A stretch of DNA of 64,000 bases from Sympetrum striolatum. Taxonomy: Eukaryota > Arthropoda > Insecta > Odonata > Libellulidae. The position numbers and the translations under genes are program-made. The stretch lies in assembly GCA_947579665.1 (NCBI GenBank), contig OX388346.1:87112615-87176614 (forward strand), given 5' to 3'. Every line of letters starts with the position of its first letter. Position 1 is the stretch's first letter. Shown here piece after piece: positions 48,701 through 58,483 of this stretch. The notes below the pieces were generated by a model. That model was not told where the DNA came from. It searched no databases and saw only the letters and a program-made list of their open reading frames with translations.

Positions 48701-51510
48701 ACCTTTTAAAATCGATGAGTCATTCCATTTCGTGCAATGAGATAATCAGCGATTGAATTATTAAATGGTGAATGATTAGTGACCATTAACACGCAATAAG
48801 AAATCACCTTAAATTAAAGAATCATTTCCGTCTGTTTGATGATTGTCATTACTAAATCATTAAAGGATAAAGCCACATGGATAGCGTTCAAAATGCCTGA
48901 GGTTAATCGAATGACTAATGCAACTCAATATATCGTTGTGTGTTGATTTTATGCGTTAATCGACCTCATTAATCTTTCAGACGTATTAACGCTTTGGATT
49001 ATTGAATAAAGCACTTTCAAAGACTAATTTGGGCAAGAATACAGTGGCCGTACACATACGCTGAGAAAAATAGATATTGGAAGGAATATGAAGATGAAAT
49101 ATTAAATTTTTCTAATAAAAGTCTCATCTAAGAAAGAATTTCAGGTAAAAATAGAAATTCTTTAAACAATCACAATACCATCAATAATAGCCTCTTAATA
49201 GTGAAGTGGGAATTCAGTTTTTATCATAACTATATACGATTAAGATCCGATGTTATGGTTATTATTATTCATAGTAAATCATCTTAACCTATTGTATGCG
49301 ATTCACTACGTTCGTATTAGAATAAATACCAGAGACAAATAATTTACGAACAGATTAGAATATTAATATTCCATGAAAAAAGTAAGAATCCTGTTAATTC
49401 AGGAAATTAATATGTCCGAGGTTTTTGTATAACAAGTTGTCGATATTTAAACAAGATACAAATGAAATTGTTAAAAGAATAACATGATAGATCCATCGAG
49501 TATTGATTTCTTGTAAAAGGAACAGTATTTTCCTTCTCAAAGTCAATCTTTTATTTATTTTAGCCTCAATTTTTATTCTCAACAGCCCCATTCTTTTACA
49601 TAAATACCGTGATACTATCACTATCACTTGTGCATATCCATGGATGCTCATCTCAGATTTTAGATAACACTTTTTTAAGTCTAAATCAATACCGTGATAT
49701 TTGGACAAGAAAAAAATTCTGGGAAAAATACAACTGAATTCCCAATACTTTTCTTTTGTTTTTACACTTTCTTTAAAAGAAGAATATCATTGGTTTGAAT
49801 ACAAAATTCCGCAATAATTATCACATAATCTAACAACGGCATTAAATTGCAAGCCTCCGTCATTATATCCCTGAATCAAGAGTTATGTTTGTTTCATTTA
49901 CTCCTTCCATTGAAATAATAACGCAGAGTTCATCTTTGCGCTGTATTGAATGGAAATCCCCGGATTAAGTGTTAAAAAGGGCTTTTGTATGAAAGAGGAT
50001 GCAACTTCACAAAGGTTTCCCTTCAAAGGGATGAACTTATAATGCCCCATGGGAAAGGGTCGCGTTCATTAAAACCTTTTTTGGAACTCTTCTCCCTAAG
50101 ATGCTTTATCTTCATTAATTCCTCCGTTTGTCCATTTAATGCTAAGGAACCCGTGCCCTTGATGTGTGCGGTGCATAAATCCTCAATTTTTATGCGAGTT
50201 TCTGAAAAAACTGCTAGCCACTACTTTCAAGATTATACCCCAGAGATGTACAATAGTTAATTAGTTTATTTCATGTTACTATTTACCTAATTATGCAAAA
50301 AGTATGAAACGGATCGCAGCATGCTGAGTAGGAACTGTCACAACTACTTAGCAAAGAATAACTGAATTGTAAATTGTAACATTTACGAGAACCAAATAAA
50401 TTATTAAAAATCTTGCAACTATCATTTCATACTTCTCTTGGTTTTCCAAAAAATAAAAAGAAATATTAATAACTCTTTAAGTTTTATAAAAATCTGTAAT
50501 CGAATAGATAAAACACAAATTTGGGTCTTAATAATTATTTATTCTCTTAGCGGCAGCCAGTTGGTTAATAACATAAGCATTTCAGAGGAATTGGACACCG
50601 GCGTTTAAAGGCTCATAATTTCCCATATCTAGCAAAACGGTTATTACTTAGAAAGAAGAAGTTCTTTCCCGGTGAATATGATGTCTGCCCCTATCTTCAG
50701 GAACAGATGAGTAAACGTCGACCCTTTGGCAGCCCGCTTGAAGACCCGAGACCTCTTTCTACAGTTATTACTTAAATACATTTACATTAAAATGCGTGAC
50801 GGAATAAAAAACAATCATATCCTCTCAAAATAAATGGATAATTAATTTTACATATTTAAAATTGTAATACTTTCTCATCCACAGTTAAACAGAATTCGTT
50901 CCTCTACTTTTTTATAAGCTGCAAATTTACGAATTCAATTCTAAACAGTGAGAGTTAAGTAAACTTTAAAATATCTAATTCCAAGGACTTTAATGCTCTA
51001 TTCGTAAATGTTTCTGATAAAATATATAAGTCATTCCGGAATATTCTTTTATAAAATGGCTCCAAATGAGTATCCAGGGCGAACTAGGAATTCTCGAAGA
51101 TCGATCGCGAATGTCCCTTTCACCAACAAAATCACAGTGGCCGTGACTTTCCTGAATTTTGATATCTCGTCCCTTGAAATTTCCAATCTCCGTTTCGTAG
51201 ATGGAGGTATTTCCCACGCAACACAATTCTGCTGCCCTTCGCTCCCCAGAATTCCATTCCGCCATCATACTCGTCTTTTCCGATTCATTTTTTATTCAAA
51301 TCTTTTTCCCACAAAAGGAATCGAAAACCGCTTCCGTCCGAGGCAAATATCAAGGCCAAAGAATACCCGAATTCGGCCGAATTCCTCAAAACGTTCGCTG
51401 AAATGCGTTTAAATACTACCGCGTTACACTCCCTTCATTGTAAAGCATTTCAAGTATTTCGTAGCTCGGTAAAACAGATTAAACTGATCTTCTATCAAAG
51501 CACGCGAATA
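48701..51510. other. Non-coding stretch
   Basis: AT-rich. The frames at 49394-49708 (104 codons, minus), 49985-50260 (plus) and 51008-51412 (134 codons, plus) have no recognisable domain. The last lies in a pyrimidine-rich piece also open on the other strand (50990-51268), so it is not called as a gene. Confidence 0.35.
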
Positions 51511-51514
51511 AAGA

Positions 51515-51993
51515 AAATGAAATACCGTATATAATTAAGGAATGGAACTCTTTACCTGAGGAATTTCTCATGCCAATACTTAAAAATGTAAAAGTTTTCA
51601 AAAACATGCTTCAATCAAGATGTATGTAATATTTTTTTAATGTGGTTCACGACTACCTCCGCTGTATTATTATTATTATATCGAGTTGTATTGTTATACT
51701 CCATCAATCTATATTTATTAATGTGACTATATGGATATTCTACCATGTGCTGTATTATTTTAGTTAAGTGACAGATCTCATAAATATATTTATGTATGCG
51801 AGTTCTTATTAATGATTTATGAATTTATTTTTTGTACTTGTAATACATGTATTGTAGTTTAATTGTACAGCCAACGGGAGGTTCTTGGAGGGGTTTCCCT
51901 CCCTTCTTTGGGCGAATGCTTAGAATCATTTTTATGTTCCCCTCAAACGTTGCCTGAAGGCCAACTTGCAACGCGAACTTAAATAAATAAATA
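51515..51993 (+). mobile_element. LINE 3' remnant with AAAT-type tail
   Basis: One frame reads IIKEWNSLPEEFLMP and then LKNVKVFKNML before a stop near 51628, the WN.LP...FK..L pattern that ends many LINE second open frames. A 3' untranslated region of about 350 bases contains GGGAGGTTCTTGGAGGGGTT and ends GCCAACTTGCAACGCGAACT followed by TAAATAAATAAATATAA at about 51993. The same ending occurs at 55.0 kb. Upstream coding is lost or too decayed to follow. Confidence 0.7.
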
Positions 51994-52114
51994 TAATCAA
52001 GCGGAAGCCGAATCTATGCCGATGCACCAATTTTATCAAAAAACAGGGAAAACTGATTGATTCGAGTATAAGCCTGGAGTGGCAAATCCGACGACACCAG
52101 AGGTTGCCCAGTGA

Positions 52115-52243
52115 GGACCTCTTATCCAACATGGTTATTTTGAATCCGACGGACGGCGCGCGATTGCGGAGAAAATTGACAAAGAAATGTTAATTGAGGA
52201 ATTCACAAGCAGATTTCCGACAACGGTAGACACCGTGAAACAA
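52115..52243 (+). other. Short open frame ending at a strong splice donor
   Basis: Forty-three codons stay open and end AAACAA|GTAAGT at 52243/52244, a textbook donor. The product (words FESDGRRAIAEKI and FTSRFPTTVDTVKQ) looks like a soluble, helix-forming protein. No acceptor fits this frame, because a TGA precedes it at 52112-52114. A second phase over 51997-52170 is also open and ends RRKLTKKC. It lies immediately after a LINE tail. The evidence is weak. Confidence 0.2.
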
Positions 52244-52244
52244 G

Positions 52245-53180
52245 TAAGTGAAACCCTCACTCGAATATAAGTTGAGCGGGACTTTTTAAGCATTATAAAA
52301 TTGTTGAAAACTCGGTTTATACACGAATATATTTGGTTTATCAACTGCGGACTTTTTTCGGTCATAAATAAGGAATAAATACATATCACCTATCGATAGT
52401 TGATGATAAAGGAGTAGGTTCTTCCCTTTGCTGGATTGAAAAAAATAATGAAATTGCCCTCCTCCTTATCGCTCCGCGAAGTCGAAGCACTTTGGTGCTG
52501 CCGAAGGATTCATAAATGACGCGAAATTGTACGGAATGACGAAGGCGACTCCTTACGATCACGACAGATATAAAACGAAAATAGTAAATTTTTACGTGTC
52601 GAACGATAAACGGAGTCCAAAACTTTGCATCGAGATTATGCCTCCATATTACTTTTATGACGTCTTTTTTTCTATGAAACGACAGATTTTACTACTGCCT
52701 CAAACCACCAACCACGGATCAATGTTTATTCCGAGTACTTTATTAACATAGTAGCTCTAGTCAAACATTTCAAATGACTACCCCCAGATTCAAAAGATCT
52801 TTCTTGGAAAATTCAGATACGCCTGAATAGTGTCATGAGCTTTATTCGAGATAAAAATCCCTTCTATCTTTATAGCTATACTCTAATATCGATATACTTA
52901 CGCTATTAAGGCGAACAAAACATATTTTAGAAGCGATGAAAATGGAGTTTATCAGTTTAGCTATCTTCCTCGAAATAAAGTAGCATTTAACTTTGAATCG
53001 ATGGAATCAAGCTCTTCGATTATATACATTGGCTATCAATTGGTTAACGCGTCAATTAAAATTATTTCCTACTTATAGAATCAGTTTTTTGAGTAAGTGG
53101 TGGTGACGTGAGGACATTTTAACTGGCAGTATCAAAAAAAACAATTATTTCACTCTGTTTATAATCTTAAGGTGATAATA
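52245..53180. other. Non-coding stretch
   Basis: Short frames on both strands, without domains, repeats or tRNA features. Confidence 0.4.
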
Positions 53181-53184
53181 ATAT

Positions 53185-53425
53185 ACATTCCACGGAGGAA
53201 GACGTTGTTTTTTGGAACTCCATCACAACAAAATAAGAGACTGATCCATTCTCTCCTTCACAACGACCTTGCACCAGAGATTCTTCCTCACCTACACCCT
53301 CTCCTTAACCTTTCTCCCCCTCTCTCTTTTTGACTATATAAATATGCTTCCTGTTTTGTATCTTCACCTGATGATGGCGATGTTTCGTTGAAACCGGTCG
53401 TTTCAAATAAACTGTGAAAAAGTGT
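53185..53425 (+). mobile_element. Penelope-like element 3' fragment
   Basis: A proline/serine-coding, pyrimidine-rich stretch (53240-53340) leads into CCTGATGATGGCGATGTTTC and GTTGAAACCGGTCGTTTCAA. The latter is the plus-strand counterpart of the Penelope 3' motif found on the minus strand at 38.4 kb. The upstream part resembles the proline-rich tail that follows the GIY-YIG domain, but no endonuclease motif remains. The fragment is therefore mostly 3' untranslated sequence. Confidence 0.65.
53368..53399 (+). ncRNA. Hammerhead-like ribozyme core
   Basis: CTGATGA at 53368-53374 and GAAAC at 53390-53394 match the two conserved boxes of the hammerhead core exactly. Between them GCGA-TGTT-TCGT can form stem II, with one G-T pair. 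After GAAA comes CCGGTC, where the palindrome ACCGGT (53393-53398) gives a minimal stem III and a GTC that fits the usual cleavage triplet. Stem III without a loop would need dimer formation. Hammerheads in Penelope-like elements are established; activity of this copy is inference. Confidence 0.6.
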
Positions 53426-53438
53426 ACTTTCTTCTCTT

Positions 53439-53484
53439 CTTAGTAGTTTCCACAGCAGGTCCACCTGCTGTGGAAACTACTAAG
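53439..53484. repeat. Perfect 22 bp palindrome, 2-base centre
   Basis: CTTAGTAGTTTCCACAGCAG (arm 53439-53460) is followed by CC and then its exact reverse complement at 53463-53484. Such an almost loopless perfect palindrome is rare by chance. It starts about 40 bases after the hammerhead-like motif of the Penelope fragment. Confidence 0.9.
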
Positions 53485-54950
53485 TATTTCTTCTTTCAAC
53501 ATGCATTTCATATATGATGAAAATTTTCTATTACAACTATCATCAAAATAATTTACACTCTTCAAATTTCTGATTACTCATTATATATGTTTGAAAATAC
53601 ATTCCCTCCAATGCAATAGGTACATTGTTTATTTGAAATATTATTTTTTTAAAGCTAGCGATTAAAGTTTACTTTATAATTCTAGTAATCTAATACTCCT
53701 AAATTTCGTATTTCGTTTGATTACTTTTATAAATAGACAGGGGAATTATTTATAAAAACCCTCATTCATTCATAGCAAATGTCTTGTCAGAATTTCAAAA
53801 TATACAACCTGGATTACAATCGGAAAGCCAGAACTCGGATAGAAAGAGTTTTGGGCGAAAAGAAAAATTAGGGAACCAAAGGTTCATTTGATTAGAGAAA
53901 ATAGTTTAATGATGGTAAAATATAGAAAATTGAAATATTATACTAATTCAGAATAGAAACATATATAAGTTAAGATTTTATTACAAAATACCATTAAAGC
54001 ACTTGGAATTTTAAGTAAAAGCATAGAAATAATAATCTGCATAACACACATACGGCCGCAGAATATGATATTCGCACTTCGCTACGCGTTCCCTTGAAAA
54101 AGACTAATTTATACGTCAATTGGACTACTCTACAGATAAAGTGCATTTTCAAGCGTTTTGATATACAAAAGGGTTGAAAAATCACTCCAGCTTCTCCAAC
54201 AGTTTCCCGTTCTAAATTTGCACCGAGTACAGCATTATTACGTAAGCGCGTTCCGGCCTGTTTTTTTAAAAAGAAAAAACTTTTGAGGGAGTGGCAAAAT
54301 AAAAAAAGAATTTTTTCATTATTTAAGTCACTCCTGCAGCCATCATGAAATCACGTAGCCTCAAGACGTTGCCAAGTGGAGCGTGTTGACGGAGACAATG
54401 TTGAAGAGTTATTACCGAGGGATCGCTGTCACAGACCTTGAATCTCGTGCCCCCAACATTCTCGATTCCTAACGACTCCTGTAAATTGGTAGACGAAAGA
54501 AACAAATCGCCGAGACCATCCACAGCGACGCCGTGAGTCCGTTGGAATTAATTTTCTCTGTCGCTGTCAGTCGCAATGCGATTTTTTCCGTGCGCCCTCG
54601 AGGAATTCCTTCTCTTCTCACTAGGTCGACTGAAAGATCCGGAACAGAAATTTCTCATTAGAGCTTTCCTCAGCTTCCGAAATTTAAGTCTCCCAAACCT
54701 TTATATATCAACTCCAATTACTAAAAGCGAAGGGGATTCTATAGAATTTCAGCAAGCCTTGGCCCACGAGGCATCGATCTTTCGATGAGAAATATTTGTT
54801 TATTCATCAAATATAACGACTTCTTTTTGCGCCAAAACCGGTACATTAGAGCAGAAGAAATGTGCATCCTTCAGACCACCAGCGGCTTCTACAGGCGTTC
54901 CACTTCCTTCTCATTTAAATTATTTGATTTCTCAATATTGCTTGTCATGC
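53485..54950. other. Non-coding, GC-richer in part
   Basis: The interval 54310-54790 is GC-richer with a 66-codon minus frame (54523-54323) and plus frames (54576-54788). The minus frame includes VDGLGDLFLSST, weakly like one blade of an NHL-type beta-propeller, but has no acceptor and is too short to call. Confidence 0.3.
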
Positions 54951-54954
54951 TGAA

Positions 54955-55073
54955 TAAAATGGGTAATATTCTAAAATCGAACTGCCTCAACGATACTGGG
55001 GGGAATTCTATCATATATAACGTTGCCACCCAGCCAGAAGGACAACTTGCAACATAGAATTAAATAAATAAAT
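54955..55073 (+). repeat. LINE 3' end, same family as 51.99 kb
   Basis: GTTGCCACCCAGCCAGAAGG then ACAACTTGCAACATAGAATT and TAAATAAATAAATA matches GTTGCCTGAAGGCCAACTTG then CAACGCGAACTTAAATAAAT at 51949-51993. About 50 bases are shared with one small insertion. Both copies end in the same AAAT-type tail, so these are two insertions of one family. Confidence 0.7.
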
Positions 55074-55079
55074 ATACAA

Positions 55080-55925
55080 ATAAATAATAAAAATACCTTG
55101 TTCAGTAGAACTTAAAAAGTTTTAAGTTTATTAATATTGCTGTAATACAATGCATGTTCAATAAATTGTTATAGATAATATTCTGTCTCAGTTACTATTA
55201 ATGTTAACAGTGATTCTTTACGAAATGAATAATTGTATATTTAATTAAAATGTACATTGCACCTCACTAATAAACTTTTATAATACGGATACCTTCTAGC
55301 TGCAAAAACATTCTATTACAACACAGAAACATTTATAAATCCCTTGTATGAAAAGAATGTTCAGGGTTCGTTGTAAGCCTTCAAGGCGGTGCCGGGGCCT
55401 ACCGTACGCTACCCTACCAGGCAACCTCTACTCCACATGCACTTTATCTGAGGCAACTTCACTCCTCCATACAAGTTCTACATATTCTGTTTAAAACCTC
55501 AAGGAGCTCAACAGGAAAATACTTCACTTGGCGAGTGAATTACCATTCTAATACAATTAATAATTTTTGGGAGTCTCCACACGAAAATACTCTTAAAATA
55601 GGAAAGACTTCTCTAACAAAGGACTTTATTCCAAGGCCAGTGAGTAGTATAATAGGAAATTTTCACTCGTCCTATGAGTTCAACATCTGAATTGAAGCAT
55701 TAATGGGGAACAGCTGCAAGGAATTCTATTCCCCTGAAAAGCTCGAGGAAAAGAGGAGTAATTATAGTAGGTCATACCAAAGGGAAACGTGATAAAAGAA
55801 AATACTTTTGATGTAAAATCGATAAAAGAATTAGGGAATTGGGTGAATTCATTTTCAAGAGCTTCTCGTTTACATTAATCCTAGGTATTATTTTTTTAAT
55901 TTTTGTAATGGTACTGCCTTTGTAA
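55080..55925. other. Non-coding stretch
   Basis: Nothing recognised. Confidence 0.4.
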
Positions 55926-55929
55926 TTTC

Positions 55930-56110
55930 CATGTTATACACAGCTTTTCTTAACATCTTTTAGCTTGCACTATCAGTAGGTTTGCGAAGGTTTTTACGCT
56001 CCTATTCGTGGGTGTTTTCCTGCTGTGTATATATTTTCCTATGATAAGATATTAAGTTATTTTTCGCATCCACTCCTCTAAAAATTTTCTTCTCTATTTT
56101 TATTTACCAA
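55930..56110 (+). repeat. Unnamed dispersed repeat, copy 2
   Basis: AGGTTTGCGAAGGTTTTTAC then GCTCCTATTCGTGGGTGTTT, TCCTGCTGTGTATATATTTT matches the block at 28384-28450 in order and orientation. Over about 65 bases most positions agree, allowing small indels. Confidence 0.6.
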
Positions 56111-57265
56111 AACATTACTTATATGTTTTTATTAATAACACTGAGGAAAAGTATGATAGAAGAAGAGAATTTTTAGTCTCAATTTCGCCTTAGTACATAC
56201 CTTTTAGGTATAAAAAATCACACAATAGTAAACAATAGTTTATAAATATAATATTTACACGAATCAATTAAAATTAGGATTACATATACTTTTTGTAAAT
56301 TCAATCGAAGAAGCCTTAACTTGGTGGAACTCCGTAATCGGGATCACATTAAATACTTTTCGTATCTGATAACCAAAGTCGATACCAATTCGCAACGTAT
56401 TGAAAAATTTAATACTCCAAATTAATATCAAAATATTGTAAATATTGTAAATATAACCTCCTGATATACAAACTCGATAAGGTTTTTCGCCAACTTTTGG
56501 TCGATCAAATTTAACAAGAGGGCCCAACCGAACATAAAAAAAAAACTTCAATCAATCAAGAACCCGGATTACAGTAATTACCCTTAGTCCAGAGCCCCGA
56601 TTCATTAACAACCTTTTTTCGCCGTCGATCGCCCGGATCCCGGTGCGAGTTTCGAGGATCAGTCACCATTGTTTCCGGGGGCGCCACCATCCGTACGATG
56701 CACGGGCCCTCGCCGCCCCCTACAACCACTCCCCGCCATTTCGGTCCCTATTCGCTCCCTACCTCCTCATAAGATAGTGTCGCAATGCGCCAAGTGGCTG
56801 ACTTTCACTCCTGCCGCTGATTCCCCGTGCATCAAAACACCTGAACATATCTTCGGCCGAACATCTTCGGTGCTCGAGATGCAGATGATGACACTCCCCG
56901 AGGACACTTGCAAGGGTTCGTCGCTAACGAAACGGATTCCACTGCCCCATTTTATATCGATTCGTTTTTTTTTACCTGGAGGTTCGCCTGGGATGACTAG
57001 GGCCACGAACGTGCAGTCCCCGCGCCTTCAAAATGTGTCGCGAACTTTTCTGCCGATTTCCCCTGAGCTCGTGCGTTGGAGATGCTTGGCGAATTACACG
57101 GGAGATAATGTAAATAATATTCTTAATGCGGCCACGCATTCGGACGTAAAAATAGTATGAATCATACTGCTATAAAATCAAAACTTAGGTAATACTCGAA
57201 ATAAATATGAAAGTAAACGTTTAGGACAACGAGGATCCCAATAAATTACGAAAGAAGCCATCTCT
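56111..57265. other. Non-coding, containing a GC-rich ORF island
   Basis: The first 480 bases are AT-rich without features. From 56590 to 57130 base composition shifts sharply to GC-rich; that island is described separately. Confidence 0.4.
56669..57160. other. GC-rich ORF island, strand unresolved
   Basis: A 163-codon plus frame (56669-57160) overlaps a 79-codon minus frame (57006-56767). The minus product (beginning ALVIPGEPPGKKKRIDIKW, then GIRFVSDEPLQVSSG) reads like a folded domain with many valines and glycines. The plus product is proline/serine-rich, as often seen opposite a coding strand. On the minus strand a CCTAG acceptor-like site lies at the start, and CCAG|GTAAAA lies inside the frame. 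No family is recognised. It may be an exon or a pseudo-exon. Confidence 0.3.
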
Positions 57266-57270
57266 TATAA

Positions 57271-57584
57271 CAGTGGTTCTTAACCGAGGGTGTGGGCACC
57301 CCTGGGGGTGTGAGAGAATATTTATAGGGGTGTGAGAAATGCTTATAATTTTTTAATGAAAGTTATCGCCTAACCGCTTATCAGAAACAACGTAGCCATG
57401 AAAAATAAAAATATTTTTATAATTATTAATGTAATACGTATTGTAAACTTGTAAATTTGTTTACGAAATAAATTATTATCTCGCTATAAATATATTTGCC
57501 GAAGTAAAAAAATTGAAACATTTTTCGAGAGCTTATTTTCAGACTCAAGATAATGCTTTCGATTAAAAAGGTTAAGAACTACTG
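57271..57584. mobile_element. hAT-type MITE, 314 bp
   Basis: The left end CAGTGGTTCTTAACC (57271) and the right end GGTTAAGAACTACTG (ending 57584) are inverted repeats with one mismatch in 15. The CAGTGGTTCTTAACC start, followed by GAGGGTGTGGGCACCCCTGG, is typical of hAT elements of the Charlie type. The eight flanking bases, TCTTATAA and TCTCGTGA, agree at five positions, consistent with an old 8 bp target duplication. GGGGTGTGAG occurs twice just inside the left end. There is no transposase frame. Confidence 0.85.
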
Positions 57585-57744
57585 TCTCGTGAAAATCAAA
57601 AACCTTTTTATTTTTTATACCCGTTTCTTCTCAACTCATTGAGAGGAGAGTTAATTAACTTTTAACAATAAAATTGGACCTCACAAAACCCCAAAGAATC
57701 AATGGAAGTGAAAAAGTGACGTAACTGAGAATTGAATCTGAACC

Positions 57745-57840
57745 AACTAGATGGCGAGCCCAACTAAATGAGCAAGTGAGATCGCACTGTGAGAAGAGAA
57801 AGACCTGGGTTCAAATCCCAGTCTACTCAGAATTTTTTGA
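57745..57840 (+). mobile_element. tRNA-derived SINE or tRNA pseudogene
   Basis: A perfect B box GGTTCAAATCC at 57808-57818 lies in a perfect 5 bp T-stem (CTGGG/CCCAG). Six T residues at 57833-57838 follow the acceptor-like TCTACTC and could end Pol III transcription. An A-box-like GATGGCGAGCCCAAC lies about 50 bases upstream. The acceptor stem has no clear partner, so a working tRNA is unlikely. It lies between two MITEs. The exact start is uncertain. Confidence 0.6.
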
Positions 57841-57965
57841 AATACTCATAAAGGTATATCTACCAATCTGTAGGATATTTAGGAATAAATCAATAAAAGT
57901 GAAGAATAATAACGATTTATACAATATAACTCGAGGAATATTTTTAGATTTACAGACGCAAAGTA

Positions 57966-58481
57966 CCGTATTTCCCGGCCTATAAGACGCACCTTGATTT
58001 TTCAGGTAAGAATTTACAAATAAACTCATACTTTGTTACATAAGGTTGAGTGCCGGTAAACTCTTTATCGCGAGAGATACAATGTATTAGCATAGGGATG
58101 ACATCTCCGTTGGCCCAATGTGTATAAGTTTTGCGGCAGCACCACATGCGAGATTAAACTAAACCTGCTACATTGTATGCATTTCCGGTTTACCTGGGAG
58201 TTTTTTAAAGGAAGTTCTTTCATCGAAATATGAAAACTGTATTTCTTACTACTTAATCAAAAAAGTGTTCTTATCGAAATTTGTAATTAACTAAACTATT
58301 TCCAATGCCGTATTGTATTATACGGTAAAAAATACTTAATGGAACGCATTTATCCCGGCGAATCGGTTTGCTTATTATAGGACAGAATTATACCCGTATT
58401 CCATCGGCGCATAAGACGCAGACTGATTTTAGAGCATATTTTGGAGTAAAAAAAGTGCGTCTTATGCGCCGGAAAATACGG
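57966..58481. mobile_element. TA-flanked MITE, 516 bp
   Basis: The left end CCGTATTTCCCGGCCTATAA and the inverted right end CCGTATTTTCCGGCGCATAA continue as GACGCAC on both sides, giving 27 bp inverted repeats with three mismatches. TA flanks both ends (57964-57965 and 58482-58483). A further internal copy of the end at 58394-58420 (CCGTATTCCATCGGCGCATA...) faces the right end, so the last 90 bases can also fold into a hairpin. No transposase frame is present. The ends resemble widespread animal MITEs with GTATTTTCCGG...TAAGACGCAC ends, but I do not assign the superfamily firmly. Confidence 0.85.
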
Positions 58482-58483
58482 TA

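Noticed and set aside
51008..51412. 134-codon plus frame, one of the longest in the window
   Set aside because: A minus frame overlaps it, the product has no recognisable domain, and no splice or start evidence supports it.
54323..54523. Minus frame with VDGLGDLFLSST resembling an NHL repeat blade
   Set aside because: A single weak match in a 66-codon frame, with a stop just upstream and no splice acceptor.
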